From positions 11,320,516 to 11,384,515 of the forward strand of contig NC_061063.1 of NCBI RefSeq assembly GCF_021917145.1: DNA of 64,000 nucleotides. The letters run 5' to 3'. Origin of the DNA: Hypomesus transpacificus (lineage: Eukaryota; Chordata; Actinopteri; Osmeriformes; Osmeridae). The notes beneath the pieces were generated by a model. The model did not search any database. It was not told where the DNA came from and saw only the letters and a program-made list of their open reading frames with translations. How positions within the stretch are numbered: the first letter of the stretch is position 1; each line of letters begins with the position of its first letter. Both the position numbers and the translations under genes were made by a program. Positions 21,536 to 38,063 of this stretch are shown one piece after another.

Positions 21536-21647
21536 GTAAGACACAAGCTTACATTTTTATAGAATTAGTCCAGAACTCTGTGTCATTGAAATCATATAAT
21601 AATTCTTAAATTGATCAATTTTTTTTTCTCACCAGTCAAGATCAATC

Positions 21648-22677
21648 ATGAAGGTTCTCGTGGTTTTAGCCCTGGCTGTTTTCACAGGTGAGTTCCTCAA
21701 TCATTTCGAAATGTATTCCTGATATGATGTTAATGTTAAGTTGATCACACTTTACACTAACTGTCTCTACCTGTCTTTCCTCCAGGCTGCCATGCCAACG
21801 TTCTGTGGCAGGACCCAGCCAAGCTGGACTTGGTGAAAGATGCATTCTGGGACTATGTTGCCAAGGCGACCCTCACTGCTGAAGACACCCTGCAGAAGAT
21901 CAAGCAGTCTGAGCTGGGCCAGGAGTTCAAGTAAGTCTCACTGTAGACCAACCTCCACAGCATCATAACCACAGCTAGAGGCATGTCCTCAACACTGGAT
22001 TGAACGCTCTCTATGTCTCTTTCCTACTCTCTGTATCTCTCTCCCTCTACCTATATCTCTCTCTCTCTGTCTTTGTCTCTATCTCTCTCTCTCTCCACAG
22101 CGCCAGGATCTCTGAGAGTGCTGCTGCTGTCAACCAGTACAGTGTGGCCCTGCAGGGTCAGGTGACCCCCCTGACTCAGGATCTGCTGGCTAAGCTCACC
22201 CAGGAGGCTGAGCTGCTGAAGGGCCGCCTGGAGCAGGACATGATCACCATGAGGGCCCAGCTGCAGCCCTACGCCGTGGAGCTGAGCACTGACATCCAGA
22301 GGCAGGTGGAGGAGCTGAAGAAGGAGGTGGCAGCCTACGCAGAGGGAGTGGACTCTGAGAAACTGAAGGCCAGCCTGCTGCAGAAGAGCGACGAGCTGAA
22401 GGAGAGCCTGGAGAAGAGCGTGACGGAGCTGCAGTCTCTGCTGGTTCCCCAGACAGACGAGCTGAAGCAGAAGATGGAGCAGAACCTGGAGGCCTTCCAG
22501 CACAGCATCGCTCCTCTGACCCAGAGCTTCCAGACCCAGCTGGCCCAGAAGACCCAGGAGATCCAGCAAAGTCTGGCTCCCTACGGAGTGCAGTTGGAGA
22601 AGCTGGAGGTCAACGCCCAGGACCTGAAAGTCCAGCTGGCCTCGCTCTGGGAGTCCTTCACCAAGGGCAGCCAGTAA
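21648..22677 (+). CDS. apoa4: Apolipoprotein A-IV, copy 2 (253 aa)
   Basis: Three coding exons: 21648-21687, 21786-21930 and 22101-22677 (762 nt). Exon lengths 40, 145 and 577 are identical to copy 1. The product is the same secreted amphipathic-helix apolipoprotein. I saw only a handful of base differences in the coding region, such as GAGTTCAA versus GAATTCAA at the end of exon 2 (synonymous) and the A/V change early in exon 3. The first intron looks identical to that of copy 1 (98 bp). Similarity continues about 40 bp past the stop codon and then falls off. A possible AATAAA lies at 23125-23130. It stands head to head with copy 1. Confidence 0.93.
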
Positions 22678-23467
22678 ACACAGTTGCTGGAACTGGACAC
22701 GAGTTCTCATTTCAAGTTTTTCATCATACATACAGCCTAAAATGCTGCTGTTGGACTGAGGATGTCATTGTAGAGTTAAAAAGTGCAACATTACACATAT
22801 GTTTGCATTACATTATCTAGTGTACCTGGACAAGTGGTTAAGAACCAGAACTTCTCCACATCCTCCCATACAAGATAAATCAAATGAAACAGCTGTCAAC
22901 CCAAACCTCAACTCCTTCAATTTACTCACCTATCCAGTATTTATGTGCATAAATATACATATTTCAACTCTAATGTCAAGTGTTTGTCAATTTCATGTAT
23001 TCAACCCTGGGCATTAAAGATGACAATGATTTTTATAAGAAATGGCATTTATTATTTTTCCAATAGATATATACAGGTAATATATATCGTTTAATATATA
23101 TATATTGACCATTAGAAGATGACAAATAAAAGACAAACAGCTTGAAAACCACGACATTCTCCCTGGCTCTCATCACATAACTGAACCAACCGAAGAAACT
23201 GCACAAACTTTGTCATTCACTTCATGCCAAGACAAACCATACAGTACAAAACAGTGTGGAATAAAACATAGGCAAAACAAAGACAGATTAAACCGGACAG
23301 GCACTGACCAAATTAAACACACACTAACTGTAATTTGACTTTCCAGGAACCACTTGTTTTTACGTCCTCCTGTTCAGCTGTCCGCCAAGTTGGTCGCTGA
23401 TGTTTGTGGTCACAGTCTCGTCACCTCGTTGTCCTATAACTGGCAGACGGATGAATGCGCCCTCAAT

Positions 23468-23473
23468 TTTATT
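23468..23473 (-). terminator. tomm40: Poly(A) signal of tomm40
   Basis: TTTATT on the + strand (AATAAA on minus) lies about 240 bp downstream of the tomm40 stop codon. It is the nearest canonical signal. Confidence 0.5.
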
Positions 23474-23709
23474 TAATTTTGTTCCATTGATTATTATAGT
23501 CTTGACACATTATTGCAATGTGACCCACCCCCCACCCCCCCAAAAAAACTAATAGCTTGCAAAGTCAGATTTGGGAGACAAGTTGAGGAAACACGAGACT
23601 GAGGAGCGAGTCCTGGGCCTTCAACATGCCTGCCGTGGGTACGTTTGTCTGTCTTTTCTGTGAAGTCTCACAGGGGGTGTGACCCCCCCCCCCCCCCGGT
23701 GCAGAGCGT

Positions 23710-25826
23710 CTAGCCAATGGTAACACCGAAACCGCACTGGAACTTGTTCTTGCGATGGTTAAGGAAGGCTCCCAGGACTAAGGAGAGGGGCAGTGGGATC
23801 AGCTTCTTCTCTAGCGTCGCCCCAACCACCCAGTTACTATCTACAGAACCTGGAGGGAGAGACCAATCAGCCGTCGTTAACCACACAGCTGTAAACACAT
23901 ACGATGACAGGAAGTGACAGAGAAGCGTCTAATGAGGGGAAAGTGTTTTGAGAACCGTTCATCCAGCCTTACCTTTGAAGAGTAGATTGGCTTTAGGCAC
24001 GTCGAGCTGGTAACCGAATGAAACGCTGGTTTCCTGCATACGAGTGCTAGCCTCGAACTCCACGCCTACCTGCAACTGTGGGACACGGAACACACAAGCA
24101 TGAATAGAGTTACACATTTGCAAACTAAGACAAAGCAGTTGCTTCCAGGGCAAACAAGAGGAAGAGAATGAAGAGAATCTCAGGTGATACCTGGTCATTG
24201 GCTTTGTGGTAATAAGAGGCATGTGCCCCTGCTCCTCCTAATGTCAGCGTAGCAATGAAGTTACTGCCTAGAGGAAAAAACACAGAATTTACACCATAGA
24301 CCAGGATCTCAACTGTAGCTTTTGGAGGAGAGAAAAAAAAAAAGAGGACTCATTGTGTTCATGTGATATGAATCTTTCCCGGTACTGTCAGAGGACAGAG
24401 CTACCTGTGTATCTGCCAGCAAGAGACATGACAGCACCCTCCTCTCCCGGTCTTCTGTGGTAAACTAGCTCTCCTCCCAGGGCCAGAGACGGGGTTATGG
24501 ACTGGAGGTAGTGTGATACTATAATACCTATTGGGAAAAAGTGGGAGAGACACAATATTCAATATTGCTTTGAGTTGAGGTAAGATTGCTTTGAATTGAG
24601 GTGAAACGACCAAGTTACACAATGGATATAAAAACCAGACAGCCTTGAATAGAGTTATGGGATAGAGATGACCAACCAGAGCCTACAAGGACGTCTGGGT
24701 TGCCCATGGTAACGGCAGCAGTGAAATCCTCTCCTCGGAACTCGAAATCCCCCTGCCAGTTCATAAACTTCTGCTGCTGAGTCTGGGAGCAAATACAAAA
24801 ACGACCAAAGTTCAAGCTGACAGCTAAACAAAATGACTTCACGAATTACCAACTTTTAAGATTTTTTTGTTTTGTTGTTTTAACCATGGAAAGCCTTGGT
24901 GTGGTGGCAGACTGAACACAAATAAACCAAAAGATCATAAGCGTTACCTGAAAGGCGAGTTTGGAGCGGAGTTTCTCGGAGACCTGATGAATGACCTGGG
25001 CGTTGAGGCTCCCGCTGTTGTCAATGTCTCCTACCATGACCGGGAAAGACTGCAGACAAAATCACACTTTTAGACGACAACAATTCCTGACCAAATGTGT
25101 AATATATATATAAATGTGAGGTCAGAGGTCCCCAGAATACCTCAGCGGGGCCCATCTGTTTAGAGCCCACGTATGTGGCCCCGAAGCGATAGCTGGACTC
25201 TCCCAGGGTGCTGAGCATTAATGTGTGATTCACCTAATTTTCGAGGAAGATAGCACAAACACACAAATGCATCAGTCAATCATCTCAGCATTGGTTCAAT
25301 CCACAGCATGAAAACAAGAAAAGATTACATGGATTCCAATGACAGTGAAGTGTTGACCCTTACTGACCTGGAAGTGATTGCTAAGGCCCTTGTTAACAAT
25401 AAGCCGTACACCCTCCATCTGCATGGGGAAAACCTCTGAAAACCAAAATGGCAGACAACTGAGACACAGCAATACAGTCCAAAATGTTCCCCCCACACAC
25501 ACAGCAACAGTCCTATACCCCCCCCCCCCCCCCCCCCCCCCCTTCCCTCCCACACACAGCAATACCATCCAATATTCCCCGGTGCCATGGCAGAAACATC
25601 TTTGGTTACCTTTGCACTTGCGGTGGCACTCCTCAAACGCCCCAGGGTTGGGAAGGGGAGGCTCAGACTCCCCCTGCTGACCGGAGGCTGAGCTGCCAGC
25701 AGGCAGGACAGGTGACACTGGGGGCATACTGAACCCAGGAGGCACAGTCAGCCCAGGGCCACCTGGGACCGCCCCAGCCGAAACTGGCGGTGGGTTAGGG
25801 GAGCTGGCAGCCAAAACACTGCCCAT
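23710..25826 (-). CDS. tomm40: Mitochondrial import channel TOM40 (342 aa)
   Basis: Nine coding exons on the minus strand: 25826-25610, 25435-25368, 25233-25141, 25049-24948, 24782-24677, 24527-24405, 24267-24191, 24075-23973 and 23849-23710 (1029 nt, in frame). It is the beta-barrel pore of the outer-membrane TOM complex. The first 70 residues are the proline-rich tail typical of TOMM40 (absent from the shorter TOMM40L). Then come [13 protein letters not shown] and the porin-3 barrel ([44 protein letters not shown]). The protein ends [12 protein letters not shown] as in other vertebrates. The donor of exon 24782-24677 is a weak GTTGGT; the others are ordinary. An untranslated exon ends at 26504 (donor GTGAGT). 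An intron holds a run of 25 C at 25518-25542. Confidence 0.95.
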
Positions 25827-26503
25827 TCTGAAAAGAGGGATTCACGGGGAAGAGGTGTGGTGATGTTAAGAGTCTGTTAGGTTAGGGACTCAATGTAACA
25901 CAGGACAGACCAACAAGAGGTAGATTTTGTTGAAGATGCCGGGAGACGGGTTTGGAGAACTGAAGCGGTGCCGCTTCAAAACAGTATGTTAAAGCCAATG
26001 CATGTGACCAAAAATGCATTTCCAGACGTCATCGTGGATAATTCGGCAAACGATGTCATTTTCAAATGTTTGTTCTTTAGACACAAGTAACATTGGCATT
26101 GATCCTGAACTGCTCTTTCCAAAATCGGACAGCCATCAACTTGCCATCAGTGCTAGGAATCTAGATGTTCGATGGTCGTTATAATGTCCCTAGGTTGAGT
26201 ACTAGCCAGTCGACTAGTAAGTAGATTAAGCTATTGCATGGCTAAACTGGCTTCGCTGCTCTGCTAACTGTGCAGCAAATAAGATGGCTAGCTAACCAAC
26301 TAGCTAACTCAGCTAGCTCGCTAGCATGCTAGCTGACATCTTCCAGTGGTCTAATACCCTAACAAGTCAATGTGAATGTTTGTGTTGCACACCGTGTGGT
26401 TACAGACCTAAAAGCAAACCAACAAGTACAGTAACAATTTTATATATAAGCGGCATGTTTTCTATTAAACCTCGTGTTATAAAATTGTAGACAGGCTACT
26501 CAC

Positions 26504-26570
26504 GTTGTGATTTCCAGAGGACGATTCACCACCCGGCAGTACCAACGAAGAAGAAACTGTCATGAGTCAT
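26504..26570 (-). promoter_or_regulatory. tomm40: tomm40 untranslated exon 1 and promoter
   Basis: The minus-strand exon ends ACAAC|GTGAGT with its last base at 26504, and splices to the acceptor TTTTCAG one base before the tomm40 ATG. No TATA box is seen, as expected for a housekeeping gene. The transcription start is not defined. Confidence 0.55.
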
Positions 26571-26927
26571 CAGCAAGTCCTGCCTACTCTTAGAAAATAC
26601 TGTTATGGATTGGACAAATTATAACATGCCTCAAGAGGGCTGGCAGACTCACCTGTCAATCTTGAACTACGCAACCAGCATGTATTCACTCTATGAAAGG
26701 ACTTGATTTCCCTGTTTTGACCCCTCCTTTACTTTCAGTATATTGGTTCAGAGAGCCGTCATTTGCAAGCGGAATTAAATAGGATTGGACAATTAGGCAC
26801 CCGCCTCCAAGAGCAGCTAAACGCGTATTTGCAGCATTTTCAGCAATTGAGTCTGCCTGCATTCCATTGGATAAGGATGATTGTCATGGAATGATTGGTG
26901 GGCCTGTGGTTTTCAGAGGTAAAGAGT

Positions 26928-26967
<40 letters not shown>
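26928..26967. repeat. 40-base G homopolymer
   Basis: Forty uninterrupted G, about 400 bp upstream of tomm40 exon 1 and beyond the far end of the ddx6 3'UTR. The flanks are ordinary sequence. The true length may differ because such runs are hard to sequence. Confidence 0.95.
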
Positions 26968-26968
<1 letters not shown>

Positions 26969-27269
26969 ACCACCCATTCTAAGTTTGGTTGCAATTCATG
27001 ACGGTTCGAATGCAGAAAACGTGCAGCTATGAAGGTCAGTAAGACAGGGTCTGTGCACAGTCAACCAGCCACGGAACAGTTCATTAAGCCATTTCCATTC
27101 AATAGCGCGGACCATCCTCCAATCTTTTGTCCTCCCGTATTCGAAGTGAAGTCTTTCCGTAACCACAACTCACCATCAGATTCCCAGTTATGTGTTTATT
27201 TTCAGTTGTTAGGTAGTATTGCCCTTTCTGGACCCCTCAAGTGAAAAACGAAGACACCACAGATTTAAT

Positions 27270-30200
27270 TTCAGTTCAATTTATTCAGTCCAATGATCGC
27301 CTGCATTTACTTAAAGAACAGAGTGTATTCTTCTGTATCGTTTCAGTTTTTAGTAGATGGGATACAGCCAAACAGAGAAATCACAAGGATTACATAAAAC
27401 CTGTATTGTAATAGTAGCCAATCAAAACAATACTAGAGTATATGCCAATCAAAACAGCAAATTCAATTCATATATAAACCTCCACATGAAAATGCTTTAA
27501 TTATAGCTTTATTATACTTATTGACTATTGAACATGGCGCTTACGTCAGTTTAAGGAAAAATTCAGGACTTTCTGGTTACGTTTTTTTGTAAATAAACGC
27601 AAGTTCTTGGTTTCTCAATTGTTGTTGGGGTGCGTAACAGGTTTGAAAACAACAAATAAGATAAATTGCCACCAAAGCTGTGTACATGACACCCCTGCCC
27701 AAACCCCCACCCCCCAAAAAATCAAAAACTGGATTGAGCTGAAGTCTAGATATTATACTCAACCGCCCTTTTGTGACAACAGAAATGTATGTCAATTGTT
27801 ACATACAGGGTGCGTATCCCGGGCGAACAGGACTTCAGATTACTTGTACATGTTTTAAAAAGAAATTCGAATTGAGAAAAGACTGCTTCTATTGTCTCAG
27901 TGTTACGTCTTTGGACTGTCTTCGGTCCATTATGATACATGAGATCTCATAACGTCCCAGGAATTTAATGTCCTGGAAATATTTGAGACGCTGTTTGTCA
28001 ATTACTAATTCTCCAATATGAGAATAATAGACCCCTCTGGTTTCAGATTTTCTTGGGAGTCTTCATTTTATTCTGTTCAAACCTTGTGCAGCAATACTAT
28101 GATTGCTACATTACATTAAACCCCAACCCAGCCTCAATCCCCGCCGTTGAAAGCTTTTCTTACTCATGTTCTAAACAGGTTGCGGTGAACATGGTTACTC
28201 TACATACCTGAAGGTTACCAGGAAAGTTACCCCCCACCCCCCCATTCACACATTCATAATCATTCACACAGGTATACCCGACTCAACAGCCAAACATATG
28301 CAGTTAGACATGGTATTCGATTGTGACGAGCATCCACACTCCACCAACTGACAAAGAGCTGCATCAACATTTAACACTCCCCTTTAACTGGTCTCCTTGG
28401 TAACCCTTGACATGGGAGCCGAGATGTGTATATGCAGCAACCTGCCCTTAACTATTTATGCATTCTGTACTCCACAGTGCTTTGACCTGTTCTGTGTTAG
28501 CAAGGTGCGGGTTACAAGAGGAGACTAGTAAATTGGAAGTCATTTGCCAATGCCCAAAAAGAGTATTAAGACATTATATGTCACTCTTACAATCGAAGAC
28601 ATAAAACATTGATGAAACATACAGCATCCTAACTGATTCACACACTCGTTGTCATTCATTCACACACACACAACACTTTTTTGGTTTTGCTTCAATGTAA
28701 ATCCTGAAAGTCAGTTACCAAAAGGATAAAAAAAAAAAGACTCTTGACCACCATGAAGCAAATATTTTTTGTACTTGTAAACGCCTTGTGTAAACTACGA
28801 ATAATTTGCACCTCATTTCCTCGAAATGATTCAGAACACCTCGTAAAAAGACTGACCAAGCTAATCTGGGGTGTGTTCCCGAATTTCTTCTATAAATGTG
28901 ATACTTTTTACTCACAAAGATGGAAGATAATCTCAGGTTACAAGATCAGAAAAAGCACCCCAATATGACTGTGCTAGGTTAGTATTCTCTCAAGCACTTA
29001 AAGCAAAACAATGGTAATGGTAATTGTCCAACCTGTACATTGGAACTAAAAGTATGAGGGTTTCAAAACAAAAACTGTTGTTGTGGTAAAGGTTTAAGTA
29101 CCGGAGAGAGGAAAAAATTCAAGATGCCAAAGCAACATGACATCTTGAAGACTTGGATTTCACAAACCCACCAAAAGTGTTCCCGAAGTCCCAAATACCA
29201 GCAATATCCCCTACCTGCTCAGCAAAGCATCATCAATAAAATGATTTGGAAACATCTCCAAATGTATCGATTTGTTTTCTGCTTTCATCTCTAGCAAAGG
29301 TTTTTTTTTATTTTTTAAAGGAGGGTAAAAAAAAAAAAAAGGGTTCACAGCTGCCAGTTTGAAGATGCTACAACTTTGCTTTCAAAATAAAACCCGACCC
29401 CCAGGCAATGATATTATACTTTCTCAAAATATATATATATATAAAACAAACAAACCGGGGCCTCACATCAAGAAAGTAGAAGTATGATGAAATCACATAA
29501 GAGGATTGCCTTGCAATCCTTATCCATTCTATCAAAATGGCTCAATTTTTCTCCTGGAGTTTGGATGAAGAAAATTATCAGAGAGCTTTGAGGGATTGGC
29601 ATTTACCACCGGGCTGAAAACAATTAATTGGCTTTAAATACATTCAAAGACCTCTAGTTAACATGGGTCTGAAAACATTGAGGAAAAATGTTGGCCTTTA
29701 ACCTAATGGGCTTACACAAGGTTTGGGGGGGAAGGGGAAAAGAAAGAGTCAACCTTTTTGTTCTGCACCATGTAAACTTCAGAGCACCTATAGTTACCTT
29801 AACAAAACCCTGTGCATATTACCAAATTGCAGCCCAGAGAATAGTAATATAAAAAATGTTCACCACTGTGAAATAATAATGGAATTCCAGTTCAGGGTTA
29901 AAATCAGGCCCCATGGCTCAAGTTAGCTAGACGATACTTGTGTTGAGTAACTGGTCGTGACCTGGTCATATAATAAATCCTGTGTTGTGTTTCATTTTAG
30001 ACTAACATCAATAGCTTTATTATGGGCAGTCTGTCTTTTGGTGATTTATACCTATTCGCTCCAACTTTAAGAGTGTTTCCATAGTGACATGAAAACAGTC
30101 ACGTCAAAATAAAGATGCTTTTTATTGCAAGGTTCACATCTAAAAAGTGATCATCTCGAGCCGGGTCACTGCACGTCTCAAAGAAGGACAGAAGACTGCC

Positions 30201-31128
30201 CATCGCTGCGCACAACAATTAAATTGCATAACGGATACCAAAGAAAATTCCAGGTTCACTATTTAGCTTAATTGTGCTCATATTATGGTTGTCGTGAGAA
30301 ACAGACGTATGAATGGATGAGAGTGCATGTGAGAGTAATCAAGGCACTTGAGTGACAACTGGAGAGGGAGGACTGAGAGCATGGAGGATGGCTGGTGGAA
30401 GTCACCTCTAATATCCATAGACCTAGTTTATACTTGCTAGCCATAAACTGGGGAGGGCTACATATTCAGAACAGGTTAAAAACAACTTAACAAGCACGTG
30501 TACCCCCTGACCATCTGCTGTACAAAAAAAAAGAAACAAAAAAAATGGCTTTAAAGAGACTATAAAGTCTATATATATAAATAGGGTGCATGGGGTGAGT
30601 TAGTTCGGTGCAAAACAAAACGGTTGGAACGTTTCAATGAACAATCTGCGGGCAGCTCTCAGTGAAATAAAATAAATTATAAAATTCAAACATAAAATCC
30701 TTGACATCCATGAAATTTGAAGAGGTGCCCTAAGCCAGTGTGCAAGAGCAGGATTTCGTACAAAAGCCTGGTTCTGTCTTACTGTCCTAGATGAAAGACA
30801 AGATGTCAGGGATTAGAGTGAGATGGGTGACAACACAGGAATCAAGGGGAGGGAAGGAGGGGTTGCTAATTAACCTCTTACTCCCTCCTGCAGTATTTGT
30901 GGATCATGAGAAACAGTTTTCAACAGAATAATCAATAGGAGAAGACCTAAACAATCCCCGTGATTTAGCTGGTTGGAACTAACATTGTTTAATTCACACT
31001 GATCCTATTCGAATCGCATCTCTGCAAATGCTAAGCAGCTGCTTTGGGACATAGGAAGAGAACTACAACTGCAAATAAATGTGGGAAATGTAGGCTCTTC
31101 TCCGGGAGGGACTCACTGGATTAGGGGC
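27270..31128 (-). other. Probable long 3'UTR of ddx6
   Basis: For 3.9 kb downstream of the ddx6 stop codon there is no coding signal, and the next gene (tomm40) starts beyond it. A minus-strand AATAAA (TTTATT near 27280-27286) could mark the end. The sequence is AT-rich with several A or T runs. Vertebrate DDX6 mRNAs have long 3'UTRs, so I infer the same here, but alternative nearer poly(A) sites cannot be excluded. No other gene is seen. Confidence 0.4.
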
Positions 31129-34910
<3,782 letters not shown>

Positions 34911-35654
34911 TTCTTCCTTTTGTTTATTTTCTTCTTTAATCTTTTTTTTTTTTTTTTTCCTCCACACAAGTTTTCTCCTCAATAAGCTTCTCCAAAAAGT
35001 AGAAAAAGTCTATTAAAGCATTAACAAATCATATCTTCTATTCTGTTTTGTTCAAAGCTCTGACAACAGAAGTCAATTTATGGTATTTACATATACACAG
35101 ATACGTTCAGTTCGGTCCCCTATAACAACAGAGTGACTGACGTATGGAAAAATAAGTCTTTATACAAGAGCTCTTCAAAATGAAGAGAAATTTGCATTCA
35201 TATGCATAAATACCTGCACACAATATAGAAAATTATATGTGAACAAGTATCAAGGGGTTTAGGTCCTGAAATAGAACAGCTAAGGCAATTTTCACTGAGG
35301 GGATAGAATCAGGTTTTATAATCTTAGTTAACTTCAGTTTCTCTTTCTCGATTTCAACAACAGTATTTCCTTATGTTTTTGAGTCCTTTAGAAACGCTCA
35401 ATATCTTTGTCCTTGAAAATATGTTCTTGAATCTTTATACAAATATTTCCCTCAAAACATACGATCCTTGATCAATATTTGCTTTCCACTGTTTTCATAG
35501 ATCTCCACTTGAGGGGGAAAAAAAAAATACGTTTCCTGATGTTCAAAATATACAAAGGGTACTACAGTCCAAAAGCATACGCTTTTAAGTTCGCCTTTGG
35601 CTCCTCCTGTCCGGTGCTCCGGGTGTCCACTGACTTCTCAGACGCCACAGGCTC

Positions 35655-36920
35655 TCTCTCGGTGTGTGTGTGTGTGTGTGTTTAAGAGTGTGGTTGAGTG
35701 TGAGAGGGCTTGAGCAGGTTGTTTCCTCCGCAGTCAGTCAGCAAACCAAACCTGTGCCAAATGGAAGGAAGACATGGAGAACAAGAGATTAGTACAGTAA
35801 ACAGAGCGTGAAACACGAGAATACTGTCACATAAACGTTTGCGCTTCAGAATTTTCCGTTTACATGGGCGAAGTATCTACCTTTTTCCATGAATGCAAAA
35901 ATGATAAAGGTGCCACTAAGACTATAAAAACGTTTATATTACTGCAACGCTATATGAAGATGGCAAAAAGTGTGAGAGTTCAATTTGAAACAGAAGTCGC
36001 ACCTTCTGCGCTTTCCAAAAACTGTTGTGACAGTTTCAGTTTCATTTAAGCATGGTGAAAACTGTCAAAAGCATGATCATTGCGAGACGCGACCGCGCAC
36101 TCTAAAAGCGTGCATTCATCATGATCATGTCAATTTTCGCCTAACATGGAAGCTAGCTGCGTGCAAAATGTAAGGCAATTCGATTTAACAACCATGAGCT
36201 AATGTTGTAACTGTAGTTGAATAATTCCCTAGGACGCTTGTTTGATAGTGGGCCCAATTTTATACTAGTCGCCTAACTACATCGAGCCCGTCCAGCAAAT
36301 CTTAAAGAAATCACGTTACAATTCACTACATCACGCGACCCTTTGTGTTCAGATTTGCAACATGAGGAAAACGGAAGGCTCTTTGCAATACACCAACATA
36401 ATGTAACCGCTAACATTTAGCTATCTTACCAACTTCCTCGAAAGAGAGTGCGCTAATCAAGTGAGCTAACAAAACAAGATTGACGTGTATACACTAATTA
36501 AATAATGTAGCGTGTAAACATAAACTTTCAATGTGAGTGACATGCTGTCTGCATTTAAAATATTAAATCTGACAGCAAGCGGAACTACCTGCGTTAAATT
36601 TGCTATAAGGTAGCTCCTACTCTCAAACCAGTTTGTTGTCGTTTAGCTAGCTTAGCTAGCGTTAGCTAAGTAAACTAGCCTAGCTATGTAGCTAGCTAGC
36701 TAGCAAGCAGGTTTGAGAGCTTATTTTTTCTAATTAAAATGGCTCAAAACACACTGTAAACCCACCTTTCTCCGATGCTGGTGTTACAACTAATCTTCTG
36801 TGTGTGGCAGATTAGTTACTCGTTTCGCTATAAGACTTAAATTGTTAAATTCACCCGAATTAATTCGTCTCTATTGTGTTTGTTCTTGCTAATTCAACAT
36901 GGTCTCCTTCGCTTCATCGT
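35655..36920 (-). promoter_or_regulatory. ddx6: ddx6 5' region with untranslated exon
   Basis: On the minus strand an exon from about 36920 ends GGAGAAAG|GTGGG (last base 36766), the likely untranslated first exon. A further leader exon may lie near 35700-35750. A (GT)n microsatellite sits at 35659-35682. The many AGCTAGCTAG-type short palindromes around 36640-36710 have no assigned function. Confidence 0.4.
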
Positions 36921-38063
36921 CTTCTTCTTTGTTCTTGCCATTTAAATCCCTCGTGAGGTTCTAAACCAATCCTGCCATCTAGAGGTGAAACTATTACTGG
37001 AGGTTGTCACTATATTGTCGCATAAAGCTGAGTTTTTATCTTTCAGATATTGTTTGTACAGATAGTTATTTTAAGATTGCAGAAATAAGGTAAGGAAATA
37101 TGTGTTAACGGTAACTTTTGATGTGTTGTGTTTGAAGTTACACGCAAACATATCTATTACCCACTCGAAAGTACAGTGCTTGCAGCTTGTCAAAATGAAG
37201 AGGCAGATATCACGTTTTGCAACACTGATAGTTGTATTTAAACTACAGTCTTGTATCCTTTAAAATGAGATCAGAACTTCAAGAACTGATCAATATTTAA
37301 ACAATTCAACACGTAAAATGACACAGATGTGTAACCAATATAATTTTCTTTACATTCAAAAACATATTCAGAACTCACATTTACAGTAGCTGGTGAGCAT
37401 AACTTTTGTGAACAGTGTTAGGCCATAAACACTTGAAATAACAGCAGCTCATGTCTAACCTAAAGTATGTGTGTGTTGTTAGCTTGATATAAGCTTGATA
37501 ACTCCTATCTTCGTACAGACAAAATTGTGAGAAGCTTTCTATGCCTCCATATGGAAGGGTTTGTGCAATACGGCTCATCTACTGTAGAAACAAGTTGAAG
37601 GCACAACAGCTCACACATTAATACAATGGCTGGACATGGTAATGTATTGCTTTTGTGCTTGTGTCTTTGCACTTATACAAAAGCCTTTGTGGTTAAACTT
37701 TGTGAGATGTAGTGGATAGTTAAGTGACCTAAATTATTCCTTTGCATCAAGAGTACAGCCCTGACACAGACACATTTACTTCCAGTCACCTTAAAGTAAA
37801 CTTTTTCCTCAAGTCTTCTTAATTCTTCTTTTTCTTTCCATGTACTAAATACACCCTGAAAACCCTACTACTTTGACTCTCAAGTTACTTACTCAATAGT
37901 TTCACGGAAATGTTGTGTTCAGAGGCTCAAATGTCAATTACATTTCCTGTCGTATCAACGACTGATAAAACAACCTCACTGCTTATAACTCAGAGTAAGT
38001 AAACTTAAGTGATGGATTCCACGACAGACTAAATGTGCCAAAAGAGGTTACGTATATAATCGT
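36921..38063. other. Spacer between ddx6 and lipe
   Basis: No coding signal. It should contain the ddx6 promoter at its left and the lipe 3'UTR at its right (lipe is on the minus strand with its stop at 38064). No strong repeat is seen. Confidence 0.4.

Noticed and set aside
25378-25732. Proline-rich plus-strand frames over the poly-C run in tomm40
   Set aside because: Produced by the C homopolymer and its neighbours inside a tomm40 intron.
36960-36990. Another CTCF site (CCATCTAGAGGTG)
   Set aside because: It departs from the core at too many positions to be called beside the stronger motifs.
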